This document shows positions 1 through 7,298 of a stretch of 48,225 nt of DNA, piece after piece. The stretch covers positions 1 to 48,225 of the forward strand of contig JAEZCJ010000024.1 of NCBI GenBank assembly GCA_023433615.1, written 5' to 3'. Both the position numbers and the translations under genes were made by a program. The stretch comes from Bacillota bacterium. GTDB taxonomy: Bacteria; Bacillota; Bacilli; Paenibacillales; Paenibacillaceae. Position 1 is the stretch's first letter. The number at the start of each line of letters is the position of its first letter. The notes below the pieces were generated by a model. That model was not told the origin of the DNA. It made no database searches and saw only the letters and a list, made by a program, of their open reading frames with translations.

Positions 1-593
1 AGCCGCACAAGCTGCGGATCGATATCGAATTCGGCGCATAGCTTCGGCAGCCGATCCGCCAACTCGCCGATGAATTCCGATCCGGTGAAGCCCGCTCCGC
101 CGACGACGATCGTCAGGTAATCGAGCCTCATCGGCTCTCGCTTATACTTGGCGAACATATAAGCAATGTGCTGCCGAATCATTCGCGCGCCGTTCAGGCT
201 GCGAATGGCCAGCGCGTGCGCTTCAAGACCCGGGATGCCGAACGTCTCCGTCTCGCTCCCCAGCCCGACCACCAGTTCGTCATAGTCGAGCTTGCGGCCG
301 CCTTCAAGCTCGACACGCTTCGCCTCCGGATCGATCCGCGCGATGCTGGCCTTCTCGAACCGGATGAACCGCGTGTCCACGTAATCGCTGATCCGTACGC
401 GCGCATGGTCATCGCTCTCGATTCCGGCTGCGGGTACATGCAGGTGCGTCGTGATGTAATGATAGTCATGCTTGTTCACGAGCGTAACATCCATCTCCCC
501 GGTCCGCATCGTCTTCTGCAGCTTCAACGCCGTCACGAGCCCGCCGTACCCTGCCCCTGCAATCACGATTCGCCTCGGCCTCTTCATCTCCAT
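1..593 (-). CDS. ndh: Type II NADH dehydrogenase (NDH-2), 5' part; runs off the window
   Basis: Translating the minus strand from an ATG at 593 gives about 197 residues without a stop to the window edge. The N-terminus has a Rossmann motif GAGYGG near residue 14, followed by VTLVNKHDYH; DELVVGLGS and a second dinucleotide fold VVGGAGFTGSE follow near residues 112 and 160. These match the non-proton-pumping, FAD-containing NADH:menaquinone oxidoreductases (Bacillus Ndh/YjlD). The enzyme would sit on the inner face of the membrane and pass electrons from NADH to menaquinone. A GGGGAGGG ribosome site at 601-608 supports the start; ATG 587 is a less well placed alternative. Two Rex-like palindromes lie directly upstream, as expected for a redox-controlled ndh. 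The C-terminal quinone-binding part is outside the window. Confidence 0.9.
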   Translation of the reverse strand, partial: MEMKRPRRIVIAGAGYGGLVTALKLQKTMRTGEMDVTLVNKHDYHYITTHLHVPAAGIESDDHARVRISDYVDTRFIRFEKASIARIDPEAKRVELEGGRKLDYDELVVGLGSETETFGIPGLEAHALAIRSLNGARMIRQHIAYMFAKYKREPMRLDYLTIVVGGAGFTGSEFIGELADRLPKLCAEFDIDPQLVR

Positions 594-612
594 CTCGATT
601 CCCTCCCCACCA

Positions 613-652
613 TGTGAATCATTTCACTTAGTATAGTGTGAAATAAATCACA
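613..652 (-). promoter_or_regulatory. Tandem Rex-like operators around the ndh -10 region
   Basis: Two related palindromes face ndh. Bases 637-652 read TGTGAAATAAATCACA, a perfect TGTGA-N6-TCACA. Bases 613-628 read TGTGAATCATTTCACT, an imperfect copy. Between them, minus-strand TATACT (635-630) could be the -10 box; the -35 is weak. Rex, the NADH/NAD+ sensor of Gram-positive bacteria, binds TTGTGA-N6-TCACAA-type sites and represses ndh in Bacillus. Assignment to Rex is inferred from motif and gene identity. Confidence 0.65.
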
Positions 653-804
653 TGAACTGTTTAGCGTCATTATACCCCCTCTTCATTCGACCGTAAAGCC
701 CTTTTTCGGAGACAGCAGCTCTTCGGTAAGGTAAGCCACCGTGACTCAGGCACCTACGGCAGCGGCCTGTCTAATCGCGTACGAATGCGGCGATTCCCTC
801 ATAA

Positions 805-834
805 CGAAACAAAGGCCGGCATATGCCGACCCTT
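805..834 (-). terminator. Terminator after the aldo/keto reductase
   Basis: On the minus strand a GGTCGGCATATGCCGGCC hairpin containing the 12-base palindrome CGGCATATGCCG is followed by TTTGTTT. It lies about 35 bases past the stop of the aldo/keto reductase gene and fits an intrinsic terminator. Confidence 0.6.
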
Positions 835-868
835 GTACAACTTGCGAACTCGATACTAACCGCTGCAA

Positions 869-1813
869 CTACTTCAATATGCCCTCGATCCGTTCCAGCA
901 CTTCGGCGCTGAGCGCGATGCCCGAAGCTTGCGCATTCTCCGTAATCTGCTCCGGACGGCTTGCCCCGACGAGCGCGCTCGCCACGTTCGGCTGGCGCAG
1001 AATCCATGCAAGCGCCAACTGGCTGACCTTGATCCCAAGCTCGGATGCAATCTCCGACAACTGGCGTACTTGCGCGATTTTCTCCTCGGTAATCCCGTTC
1101 TTCACCCACTCGAGCTTCGCTGCGCGGCTATTCGCCGGAATATCTTGCGCGGACGTGTATTTCCCCGTCAACAAGCCCTGCGCCAGCGGCGAGAACACGA
1201 CTTGGCCGATGCCTCTCTTCTCCCCGAGCGGAATGATCTCCGGTTCGATGTACCGGTTGAACATGTTGTAGACCGGCTGATTGACGATGATGCGATCGAG
1301 CAGATACTTGTCCGCGATCGCCAGCGCCTCCGCCATCTGCGAAGCCTTCCACTCGCTCACGCCGACATACAGCACCTTGCCTTGGCGGACGAGATCGTCC
1401 AGCGCGCGCAGCGTCTCTTCCATCGGCGTATCCGGATCGTGGCGATGGCAATAATAGATATCGACATAGTCGTGCCCAAGCCGCTTCAAGCTGGCATTCG
1501 CCTGCTCGATCACATGCTTGCGGGATAAGCCGCGGTCGTTCGGACCGGATCCCATCGGCCAGAATACCTTCGTCGCCAGTACGTAGGACGAGCGCGGATA
1601 AGCTTTCAGCGCTTCGCCCATCAATTCTTCGGCTGCGCCTTGCTCATACACATTCGCCGTGTCGAAGAAGTTGATGCCCAGATCATACGCCTGCTTAATC
1701 GCATTCACCGCATTCTCCCGTTCGACATATCCACCGTATGTAAGCCAGCTGCCCAAGCTGATCTCGCTGACTTTAAGACCCGATCCGCCTAATCTGCGAT
1801 ATTTCATCTCCAT
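869..1813 (-). CDS. Aldo/keto reductase (voltage-gated K+ channel beta-subunit-like family)
   Basis: The 314-residue protein starts MKYRRLGGSGLKVSEISLGSW after a short MEM lead and is full length for the family. It should be a cytoplasmic NADPH-dependent reductase of aldehydes or ketones with a TIM-barrel fold. The AKR tetrad is visible: Asp in FFDTANVY, Tyr in the same segment, Lys in LATKVFW and His in YYCHRHDP. The C-terminal NADP-binding stretch with LVGASRPEQITENAQA is also present. It resembles the channel beta-subunit (KCNAB) and YccK/IolS-type AKRs; the substrate is unknown. The start is chosen for its AAGGAGGAG site with 6-base spacing. It is divergent from a HxlR regulator, which may control it, and the potassium transporter gene two positions away makes a channel-linked redox role conceivable but unproven. 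Confidence 0.9.
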   Translation of the reverse strand: MEMKYRRLGGSGLKVSEISLGSWLTYGGYVERENAVNAIKQAYDLGINFFDTANVYEQGAAEELMGEALKAYPRSSYVLATKVFWPMGSGPNDRGLSRKHVIEQANASLKRLGHDYVDIYYCHRHDPDTPMEETLRALDDLVRQGKVLYVGVSEWKASQMAEALAIADKYLLDRIIVNQPVYNMFNRYIEPEIIPLGEKRGIGQVVFSPLAQGLLTGKYTSAQDIPANSRAAKLEWVKNGITEEKIAQVRQLSEIASELGIKVSQLALAWILRQPNVASALVGASRPEQITENAQASGIALSAEVLERIEGILK

Positions 1814-1934
1814 CTGTAACTCCTCCTTCGATTTAATTGAGGTTGCGACGCGCGTTCATAGCCGCCCTTCCCATTCTAAAATAGTTCGTATATCATTGTA
1901 AGAAGGGAAAAGTTGTTCACTATAGGATACCCGT

Positions 1935-1947
1935 TATAGCAGCTATA
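1935..1947. promoter_or_regulatory. Palindrome in the AKR/hxlR divergent promoter region
   Basis: TATAGC-A-GCTATA is a perfect 13-base palindrome midway between the two divergent genes. Further partial copies (TATAG at 1921, TATAGT at 1954) flank it. HxlR proteins bind as dimers to palindromes in such positions, so it is a reasonable operator candidate. Confidence 0.4.
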
Positions 1948-2002
1948 CTTGCATATAGTACCATTAGTCAACCCAAGCACCTACAGAGGAGGCCGCTCTT
2001 CC

Positions 2003-2338
2003 ATGTCCGCCGAAAGCAATTATATTCCGAAGAACCCCGTACATATCGAATGCAATATCGAGAAAACCGTAGAAGTGCTGGGAGGCAAGTGGGCGTTCCT
2101 CGTCCTGCGCGAGCTGTTCAACGGCACGCGTCGGTTCGGCGAGCTGCAGCGCTCGATTCCGGCCGTCAGCCCCCGGGCGCTGACCAGCACGCTGCGCCAT
2201 TTGGAGGAGAAGGGCGTACTCGAGCGCCGCGTCTATCCCACCGTTCCCGTGACCGTTGAATACACGCTCACGCCGAAGGGCCAGGACCTGCATGCCATTA
2301 TTAAGCAAATGAAGCTATGGGCGGCCAAGTGGACGTGA
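2003..2338 (+). CDS. HxlR-family winged-helix transcriptional regulator
   Basis: A 111-residue regulator. The segment ECNIEKTVEVLGGKW followed by FLVLRELFNGTRRFGEL and SPRALTSTLRHLEEKGVLERR is the HxlR/YodB winged-helix signature; the wing ends in VEYTLTPKGQDL. The conserved N-terminal Cys (residue 17) is present; in relatives such as YodB and HypR this Cys senses quinones or disulfide stress. An ATG at 2003 is preferred over an upstream in-frame start because AGAGGAGG (1985-1992) lies 10 bases before it. It is divergent from an aldo/keto reductase and its 3' end overlaps the potassium transporter gene by about 22 bases, so both are possible targets. Control by an electrophile signal is inferred from the family. 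Confidence 0.88.
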   Translation: MSAESNYIPKNPVHIECNIEKTVEVLGGKWAFLVLRELFNGTRRFGELQRSIPAVSPRALTSTLRHLEEKGVLERRVYPTVPVTVEYTLTPKGQDLHAIIKQMKLWAAKWT

Positions 2339-3717
2339 GAACGCCATTCACTCGCATCAATGCCGTCATCTGGTCCTATTTCGGGCGGCTGACGCCCACG
2401 CAGTTCATCGTACTCGGATACCTCGTGCTCTGCATCTTGTCGACGCTATTCCTGAAGCTGCCGATGACGCACCAGGAAGGCGTCCATATCACTTGGATGG
2501 ATGCCGTATTCACCGCCACCAGCGCGGTAAGCGTCACCGGTCTCAACACGGTGAATACCGCCCTCACGTTCAACGAAACGGGGAAAATCGCGCTGCTCGT
2601 CATGTTCCAGGTCGGCGGGATCGGCATCATGACGCTCGGCGCGTTCTTATGGCTCCTATTCGGCCGCAACATCAGCTTGTCCTATCGCAAGCTCATTATG
2701 GTCGACCAGAATCAGCATAACCTATCGGGCCTCGTCAAGCTGATGAAGCTCGTCTTCTACATGGCACTTCTGATCGAAGCGGCCGGCACGTTGCTGCTGA
2801 TGGTCTATTTTCGCGCCAGCGGCTATTACGACGATTGGCTGGAAGCCTTCGTGCACGGCGCCTTCCACAGCGTGTCGGCCTTCACGAATGCCGGCTTCGA
2901 CATCTACGGCGATTCGCTGTACGGCTTCAAGACGGACTATTATGTCCAAGCGGTCACGATGCTGCTCATCCTGTTCGGCGCAATCGGGTTTCCGGTGCTG
3001 ATCGAGGTGCGCGAATATCTTTTCGGCAAGCAGGAGCAGTTCCGCTTCTCGCTCTACACCAAGATGACCGCGCTCATGTTCGTCTTCCTCATCGTGGCCG
3101 GCACGCTCGGCATCTGGTTCTTCGAGCACAATCTGTACTTCGATGCGCTGCCATGGCACGAGAAGTTCTTCCATGCGCTATTCAATTCGGTCAGCACGCG
3201 AAGCGCCGGACTCGCCACGGTGGACGTGAATTTCTTCAGCGTCCCGACGCTCGTGCTGATGTCGGCGCTCATGTTCATCGGGGCCAGCCCCTCCAGCGTC
3301 GGCGGCGGAGTGCGGACGACGACCTTCGGCGTCATCCTGCTCACCCTGTTCAACTATGCGCTCGGCCGCAGCGAAGTCCGCGCCTTCCGCAGGGCGATTA
3401 AGCAGGAGGATATCACCAAGAGCTTCGTCGTGTTCACGGCTGCCTCGATTCTCGTCCTATCCGCAGTCATGATGGTGGGCTATACGGAGGATGGGCGCCT
3501 CTCGATGCTGCCGATCTTCTTCGAGGTCTGCTCCGCATTCGGAACGAGCGGGCTCTCGACGGGCATCACCCCGACCTTGTCTGACGAAGGCAAGTGGGTG
3601 CTGATCGTCGTCATGTTCATCGGGCGGATCGGCATGTTGACGCTGCTCTTCATGTTCCGGCCGAAGCGCGCCAAGCAGCACTTCCACTATCCGAAGGAAG
3701 ACATCATTATCGGCTAG
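2317..3717 (+). CDS. ktrB: Ktr/Trk-type K+ transporter membrane subunit (KtrB-like)
   Basis: A 466-residue membrane protein with four repeated M1-P-M2 units. The selectivity-filter loops are SVTGLNTVN, SAFTNAGFD, STRSAGLATV and SAFGTSGLSTG, each with the filter Gly. The C-terminus with GRIGMLTLLFMFRP and YPKEDIIIG is typical of KtrB/KtrD. It would import K+ with Na+ coupling and normally needs a cytosolic RCK ring subunit (KtrA/KtrC), which is not in this window. The ATG at 2317 lies inside the end of the HxlR gene, implying translational coupling; GTG codons at 2329 and 2335 are alternative starts, and none has a strong ribosome site. The TAG stop is also the first base of a repeat element. 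KtrB and KtrD cannot be separated from sequence alone. Confidence 0.9.
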   Translation: MGGQVDVRTPFTRINAVIWSYFGRLTPTQFIVLGYLVLCILSTLFLKLPMTHQEGVHITWMDAVFTATSAVSVTGLNTVNTALTFNETGKIALLVMFQVGGIGIMTLGAFLWLLFGRNISLSYRKLIMVDQNQHNLSGLVKLMKLVFYMALLIEAAGTLLLMVYFRASGYYDDWLEAFVHGAFHSVSAFTNAGFDIYGDSLYGFKTDYYVQAVTMLLILFGAIGFPVLIEVREYLFGKQEQFRFSLYTKMTALMFVFLIVAGTLGIWFFEHNLYFDALPWHEKFFHALFNSVSTRSAGLATVDVNFFSVPTLVLMSALMFIGASPSSVGGGVRTTTFGVILLTLFNYALGRSEVRAFRRAIKQEDITKSFVVFTAASILVLSAVMMVGYTEDGRLSMLPIFFEVCSAFGTSGLSTGITPTLSDEGKWVLIVVMFIGRIGMLTLLFMFRPKRAKQHFHYPKEDIIIG

Positions 3718-3946
3718 GGCCGCTTGTGAAAACGAATTGGAGGCTGGCGAGGCATACTCGGCATCGAATCTTGAACGCTAGCGAAAGTTAAGCGTATGCT
3801 TCCGATGTGCGTTTCTTACAAAACGCTTGAGGTACTCACGTAGGTCTGCCTACAAGCATATGCTTTCGAAGCGCGTTTCCTACGGAAACGCTGGAGCTCC
3901 TCACTTTCTACTATCGTCCAACCTTCTCGGTTATGACAAGCGGTCC
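3717..3946 (+). repeat. Intergenic TIR element, copy A (long form with duplicated module)
   Basis: A 230-base element bounded by inverted ends: GGGCCGCTTGT (3717-3727) and ACAAGCGGTCC (3936-3946), one mismatch. It contains the family core CGAATCTTGAACGC (3765-3778). It also holds two tandem copies of a module of about 48 bases (about 3792-3840 and 3857-3904), each with GCGTTTC...GAAACGC-like arms. The second copy forms the hairpin GCGTTTCC-TAC-GGAAACGC. Near the right end is CGTCCAACCTTCTCGG, shared with other copies. The first base of the element is the last base of the preceding TAG stop codon. Confidence 0.85.
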
Positions 3947-3978
3947 TTGGAACTCGCAGGATGCTCGAACAACAAACA

Positions 3979-4018
3979 AAGCGCCCCTCAATTATCGCCT
4001 GATAACTGAGGGGCGCTT
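3979..4018. terminator. Bidirectional terminator between the K+ transporter and spo0M
   Basis: AAGCGCCCCTCAATTATC (3979-3996) pairs with 4001-4018 across the loop GCCT: an 18-bp stem with one mismatch. On the minus strand it is followed by TTTGTTTGTTG, so it ends spo0M transcription well. It may also stop readthrough from the plus strand. Confidence 0.85.
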
Positions 4019-4035
4019 CATTGCGTTGTAATGAA

Positions 4036-4803
4036 TTAGCAGTATCGCGAGATAATGTCTGCCAGTTGATGCGCGATCGCATTCGGTCCGGCCGCCAGCT
4101 GCTCGTTCGTGAACCGTACGCGGACGAACGATTCGTCCATATCCATCGCTTCGGCGAACAGGCTTGCCAGTCCGCGCGCGCGCCGGTCGATCTGCAGCAT
4201 CAGTTCAAGCTCGCGGTCGCTGCTGTAGAATATAACCTCCAGCTCGTCAAGCTGTCCGCGGAACTGAGCTGTCGGCACGAATTCGAATTCCTGCACGAAC
4301 GGCACGCGGCCGCCCATCTTGCGGGCATACTCGCATTCGGCTTTGCGGAGGCGGAAGCCCATTAGGTCGAGTGCCTGCAGCACCGTATTCATCTGCGGCG
4401 TCGGCAGCACGTTGATCCGGTCGTTATCGCCGGGATCCACGGCTCCGCGAATGTCGAGCTCGGTCTTCACCCATACCGGCGCGCGGCCGATCGTGAGCGG
4501 CGTTGCATGCGGCAAGATGAACGAGAACGGCACCTCGCGATTCTCGCCGGCGTTCAGCTTGAACGGATCGCTGACCCGGTACCGGGCCACTTCTCCGTGC
4601 GTGCGCATCTTCGCATCATTCATTTCCTTGATATATTCTGTCATAACCGATAGGGAGATTGTCTCGATCTGCTGTTCGACGTTGCCGCCGCGAATTCTTA
4701 CGGCGCCCCTTACTTCCTCGCCTGGCGAATATTGCGCCTTCTCCAGCACGGTATCAATCGTCGCCGACCCGATGCCGATACTGGCCAAGAATCGATTAAA
4801 CAC
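4036..4803 (-). CDS. spo0M: Sporulation-control protein Spo0M (arrestin-like)
   Basis: A 255-residue protein close in length to B. subtilis Spo0M (258). The N-terminus VFNRFLASIGIGSATIDTVL and the GEEVRGAVRIRGG and EYARKMGGRVPFVQEFEF segments are characteristic of this arrestin-like family. Spo0M affects early sporulation and cell-envelope events in Bacillus; its molecular role is not settled. The start is GTG at 4803 because AAGGAGGG (4812-4819) lies 8 bases upstream. The longer reading from 4881 has no ribosome site and a poor Arg/Ser-rich leader. It is immediately downstream of a sporulation-type histidine kinase gene on the same strand (105-base gap), which fits a shared sporulation role. 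A strong terminator follows. Confidence 0.92.
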   Translation of the reverse strand: MFNRFLASIGIGSATIDTVLEKAQYSPGEEVRGAVRIRGGNVEQQIETISLSVMTEYIKEMNDAKMRTHGEVARYRVSDPFKLNAGENREVPFSFILPHATPLTIGRAPVWVKTELDIRGAVDPGDNDRINVLPTPQMNTVLQALDLMGFRLRKAECEYARKMGGRVPFVQEFEFVPTAQFRGQLDELEVIFYSSDRELELMLQIDRRARGLASLFAEAMDMDESFVRVRFTNEQLAAGPNAIAHQLADIISRYC

Positions 4804-4908
4804 GTTAACATCCCTCCTTGAATGGTTGCGCTGCGAGCAAGCGGATCTCTTCGATCTGCTTCTGACTTTCGAAGCCCGCACTACTAGCTTATTACGCCCG
4901 CTCCGACA

Positions 4909-6663
4909 TTAGGTTTCGACCGTACCGTTAGCCCCTGTCGCCCGCTGATAAGGAAGAATGACATCCATTGTCGTGCCTTTGCCCACCTCGCTCGATGCCG
5001 CAATGCGCCCTCGGTGGTTGTCGACGATTTTGTAGCTGACCATGAGACCGAGCCCCGTCCCCTTCTCCTTCGTCGTGTAGAACGGCTGCCCCATCTTCGA
5101 CAACTGCGCGGATGCGATGCCCGGTCCCTCGTCTCGTATGCGCACGATCACCTCGTCACCTTCGCGCATGCAGCGGACGTGGATCGCGCCCCCGTCGACC
5201 ATCGCTTCGATCGCGTTCTTGATCACGTTAATGAACACCTGCTTGATCTGATTCTCGACCCCGAACACCCAGAGCGCTTCGCTGCCGCCCTCGTAGTCGA
5301 TTTCGATATCATGCATGATGGCCTGCGCCTCGAGCAGCGTAACCGTATCCTCCATGATCTCGCGCACGTCTTTCTCTGCCAATTCATAGATTTGCGGCTT
5401 CGACAGCATCAAGAGCTCGCTGACGATCGATTCGATTCGGACAAGCTCCGACTTCATGATGTCGTAATAATTCCGATTGGCTGTCCGCCCGGATTCCATC
5501 AGCTGGAGGAAGCCCTTGAGCGACGTCAGCGGATTGCGAATCTCATGCGCGATGCCGGCCGCCAACTGCCCCGCCACATAGAGCTTCTCGGAGTTGATTA
5601 GCAACTCCTCGTTCTTCTTGCGCTCCGAGATGTCGCGGATGATGACCTGCACGGCCGGCCGACCGGCCAACGTCGTCGGCGTCTCCACGACCTCGGTATG
5701 CAGCAGCTTGCCGCTCACCGTATACCATTCCTGCTCCAGCGGTCCGTGCGCATTGTATTGCCCCCAGCTCTTCAGCCGCGCGCGCATGCCTTCATGGTGC
5801 TTGGGATGCAGGAACGCATAGATCGACTTGCCAAGCATCTCGCGCTCGTGATGCGCTTCGAACATGCTGAGACCGGAGCCGTTCACGTACACCCAGCGCT
5901 CGTCCGCAAAAATCGCGATCATGTCCATCGAGTTCTCGACAAGCAGCTTGTAGCGCTCATCCATCATATTGAACCGTTTATTCACGACCCATGCCAGCAG
6001 GCTGCCTCCCGGAACGAGCATGGTGAAGATGCCTATAATGGCCACTAGCACGACCAGCGTGTCGTTCAGCCGATCCGTGGACATGACGCTTCTGTACTCC
6101 ACGGTGACGGCTTCCATCCCGATCATCATCATCGCCACCGTAGAGGACCCCATCAGCACGCCGCTGGTCAGCTTCGAACGCCCTTGCCGGCGCTCCAGCC
6201 AGTAATACGCGCCATACGTGCCCGAGAAGCTGATCGCAAGCGACAGGAGGAACATCATGCCCTCCACCTCGAAGCGGCTGGCCGAGCCGGTAACCATATT
6301 GACGAAATGCATCCCTACGGCGCCAGCCGACAGCGAGGCGCTCGCAAGCACGATTCGGAACCGCCTGACGCTGCCGTAGAACAGGAACGACACATAAGCC
6401 AGCACCGCGCCCAGCGCGAACACAAGAATCACTTGCCAGTCCATCGTCACCATGTAGTCCCAAGCCAACATGGCCACGAAATGCATGGAAGTCATCCCGA
6501 AGCCGAATACCGCCGCGCCGCCCAGCATCCCGTAGCGCCGTTCGAACGCGCTGCCTTGCGACATGCTGCTAACAAAGTGAAACATCGAATACGATGTCAG
6601 AATACTGATCATGAGCGACAAGATCAGAAACATCGATTGATCCGAGCCGAACGGATCGAACAA
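4909..6663 (-). CDS. MHYT-PAS sensor histidine kinase, sporulation KinB/D/E type
   Basis: About 584 residues. The N-terminal half is a seven-helix MHYT sensor with the metal-site motifs SMHFVAM and GMHFVNM; the third repeat reads IGMEAVTVE, so its His is replaced. A PAS domain spans about 240-355 and ends DISERKK. HisKA has GIAHEIRNPLTSLKGFLQ, as in sporulation kinases. HATPase_c carries NVIKNAIEAM, DEGPGIA and GTGLGLMVSYKIV. It probably feeds phosphate to Spo0F in the phosphorelay, with MHYT sensing oxygen, CO or NO through copper; that function is inferred. The start is uncertain: TTG 6663 has AGGTGG 5 bases upstream, while GTG 6672 is in frame with only a weak site. No response regulator is adjacent, as usual for orphan sporulation kinases. 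Confidence 0.9.
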   Translation of the reverse strand: MFDPFGSDQSMFLILSLMISILTSYSMFHFVSSMSQGSAFERRYGMLGGAAVFGFGMTSMHFVAMLAWDYMVTMDWQVILVFALGAVLAYVSFLFYGSVRRFRIVLASASLSAGAVGMHFVNMVTGSASRFEVEGMMFLLSLAISFSGTYGAYYWLERRQGRSKLTSGVLMGSSTVAMMMIGMEAVTVEYRSVMSTDRLNDTLVVLVAIIGIFTMLVPGGSLLAWVVNKRFNMMDERYKLLVENSMDMIAIFADERWVYVNGSGLSMFEAHHEREMLGKSIYAFLHPKHHEGMRARLKSWGQYNAHGPLEQEWYTVSGKLLHTEVVETPTTLAGRPAVQVIIRDISERKKNEELLINSEKLYVAGQLAAGIAHEIRNPLTSLKGFLQLMESGRTANRNYYDIMKSELVRIESIVSELLMLSKPQIYELAEKDVREIMEDTVTLLEAQAIMHDIEIDYEGGSEALWVFGVENQIKQVFINVIKNAIEAMVDGGAIHVRCMREGDEVIVRIRDEGPGIASAQLSKMGQPFYTTKEKGTGLGLMVSYKIVDNHRGRIAASSEVGKGTTMDVILPYQRATGANGTVET

Positions 6664-6701
6664 AATCCCCACCTAATTTCTATGCGATTCTAATGGTACG
6701 T

Positions 6702-6718
6702 TTCGACGAATTGACAAA
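6702..6718 (-). promoter_or_regulatory. Overlapping Spo0A-box-like motifs upstream of the sporulation kinase
   Basis: On the minus strand, TTTGTCAAT and TTCGTCGAA overlap by one base; each differs from the 0A box TTTGTCGAA/TTTGTCAAA at one position. AGGATTT just upstream resembles a sigma-H -35, but the matching -10 (GAAACG) is poor. Site identity is tentative. Confidence 0.3.
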
Positions 6719-6824
6719 AAATCCTTTTTTTCGCAATAGATTCATCATGTGCGCTTCTTCGCGTTGTCCGTTATAATGCAAGGAGAGGTTTCGATGGCAA
6801 GCATAATGAAGGGAGCTGGCACAG

Positions 6825-7298
6825 GTGAAAATATTGCAAGAATTCAAAACGTTCGCGGTTCGGGGCAATGTCATTGATCTGGCTATCGGGGTAATCGTCG
6901 GAAGCGCGTTCGGCAAGATTGTAACGTCGATCGTAGAGGATGTCGTCATGCCGCCGATCGGTCTGTTGCTCGGAGGCGTGAACTTTACGGATCTGTTCTG
7001 GGTGCTCGACAGCTCCAAGGCCAAGCCGGCTTCGCTTGCCGATGCTAAGGCTAACGGCGTTGCCGTGCTTGCTTACGGACAGTTCATCAACACGGTCATC
7101 AACTTCCTCATTATCGCGTTCTGCGTGTTCCTGCTCGTGAAGGGCATCAACTCGCTGCGCAGGAAGAAGGAAGAGGCGCCTGCCGCGCCTAAGGAGAAGG
7201 ATTGCCCGTATTGCCTGAAGCAAGTACCGATCAAGGCGACACGCTGCGCGCACTGCACATCGCAATTAGGCGAGGGCGTCGAAGGAGCTCGCGCTTAG
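6825..7298 (+). CDS. mscL: Large-conductance mechanosensitive channel MscL with C-terminal zinc ribbon
   Basis: 157 residues, about 25-30 longer than a usual MscL. Residues 1-112 are a standard MscL: N-terminal helix KILQEFKTFAVRGNVIDLAIG, TM1 with GSAFGKIV, PPIGLLLGGVNF, the periplasmic loop, and TM2 YGQFINTVINFLIIAF ending in LRRKKEE. It opens under hypo-osmotic stress to release solutes. The added tail has CPYC (127-130) and CAHC (141-144), a four-cysteine zinc-ribbon pattern, where other MscL proteins have only a short helical bundle. The start is GTG with AAGGGAG 9 bases upstream; TATAAT at 6772-6777 is a possible -10. The Nudix gene starts at the base after the stop codon, so the two form an operon. 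Confidence 0.93.
   Translation: MKILQEFKTFAVRGNVIDLAIGVIVGSAFGKIVTSIVEDVVMPPIGLLLGGVNFTDLFWVLDSSKAKPASLADAKANGVAVLAYGQFINTVINFLIIAFCVFLLVKGINSLRRKKEEAPAAPKEKDCPYCLKQVPIKATRCAHCTSQLGEGVEGARA

Noticed and set aside
4804..4881. N-terminal extension of Spo0M from an upstream start
   Set aside because: The Arg/Ser-rich leader has no ribosome site, and the GTG at 4803 has an excellent one matching the family N-terminus.
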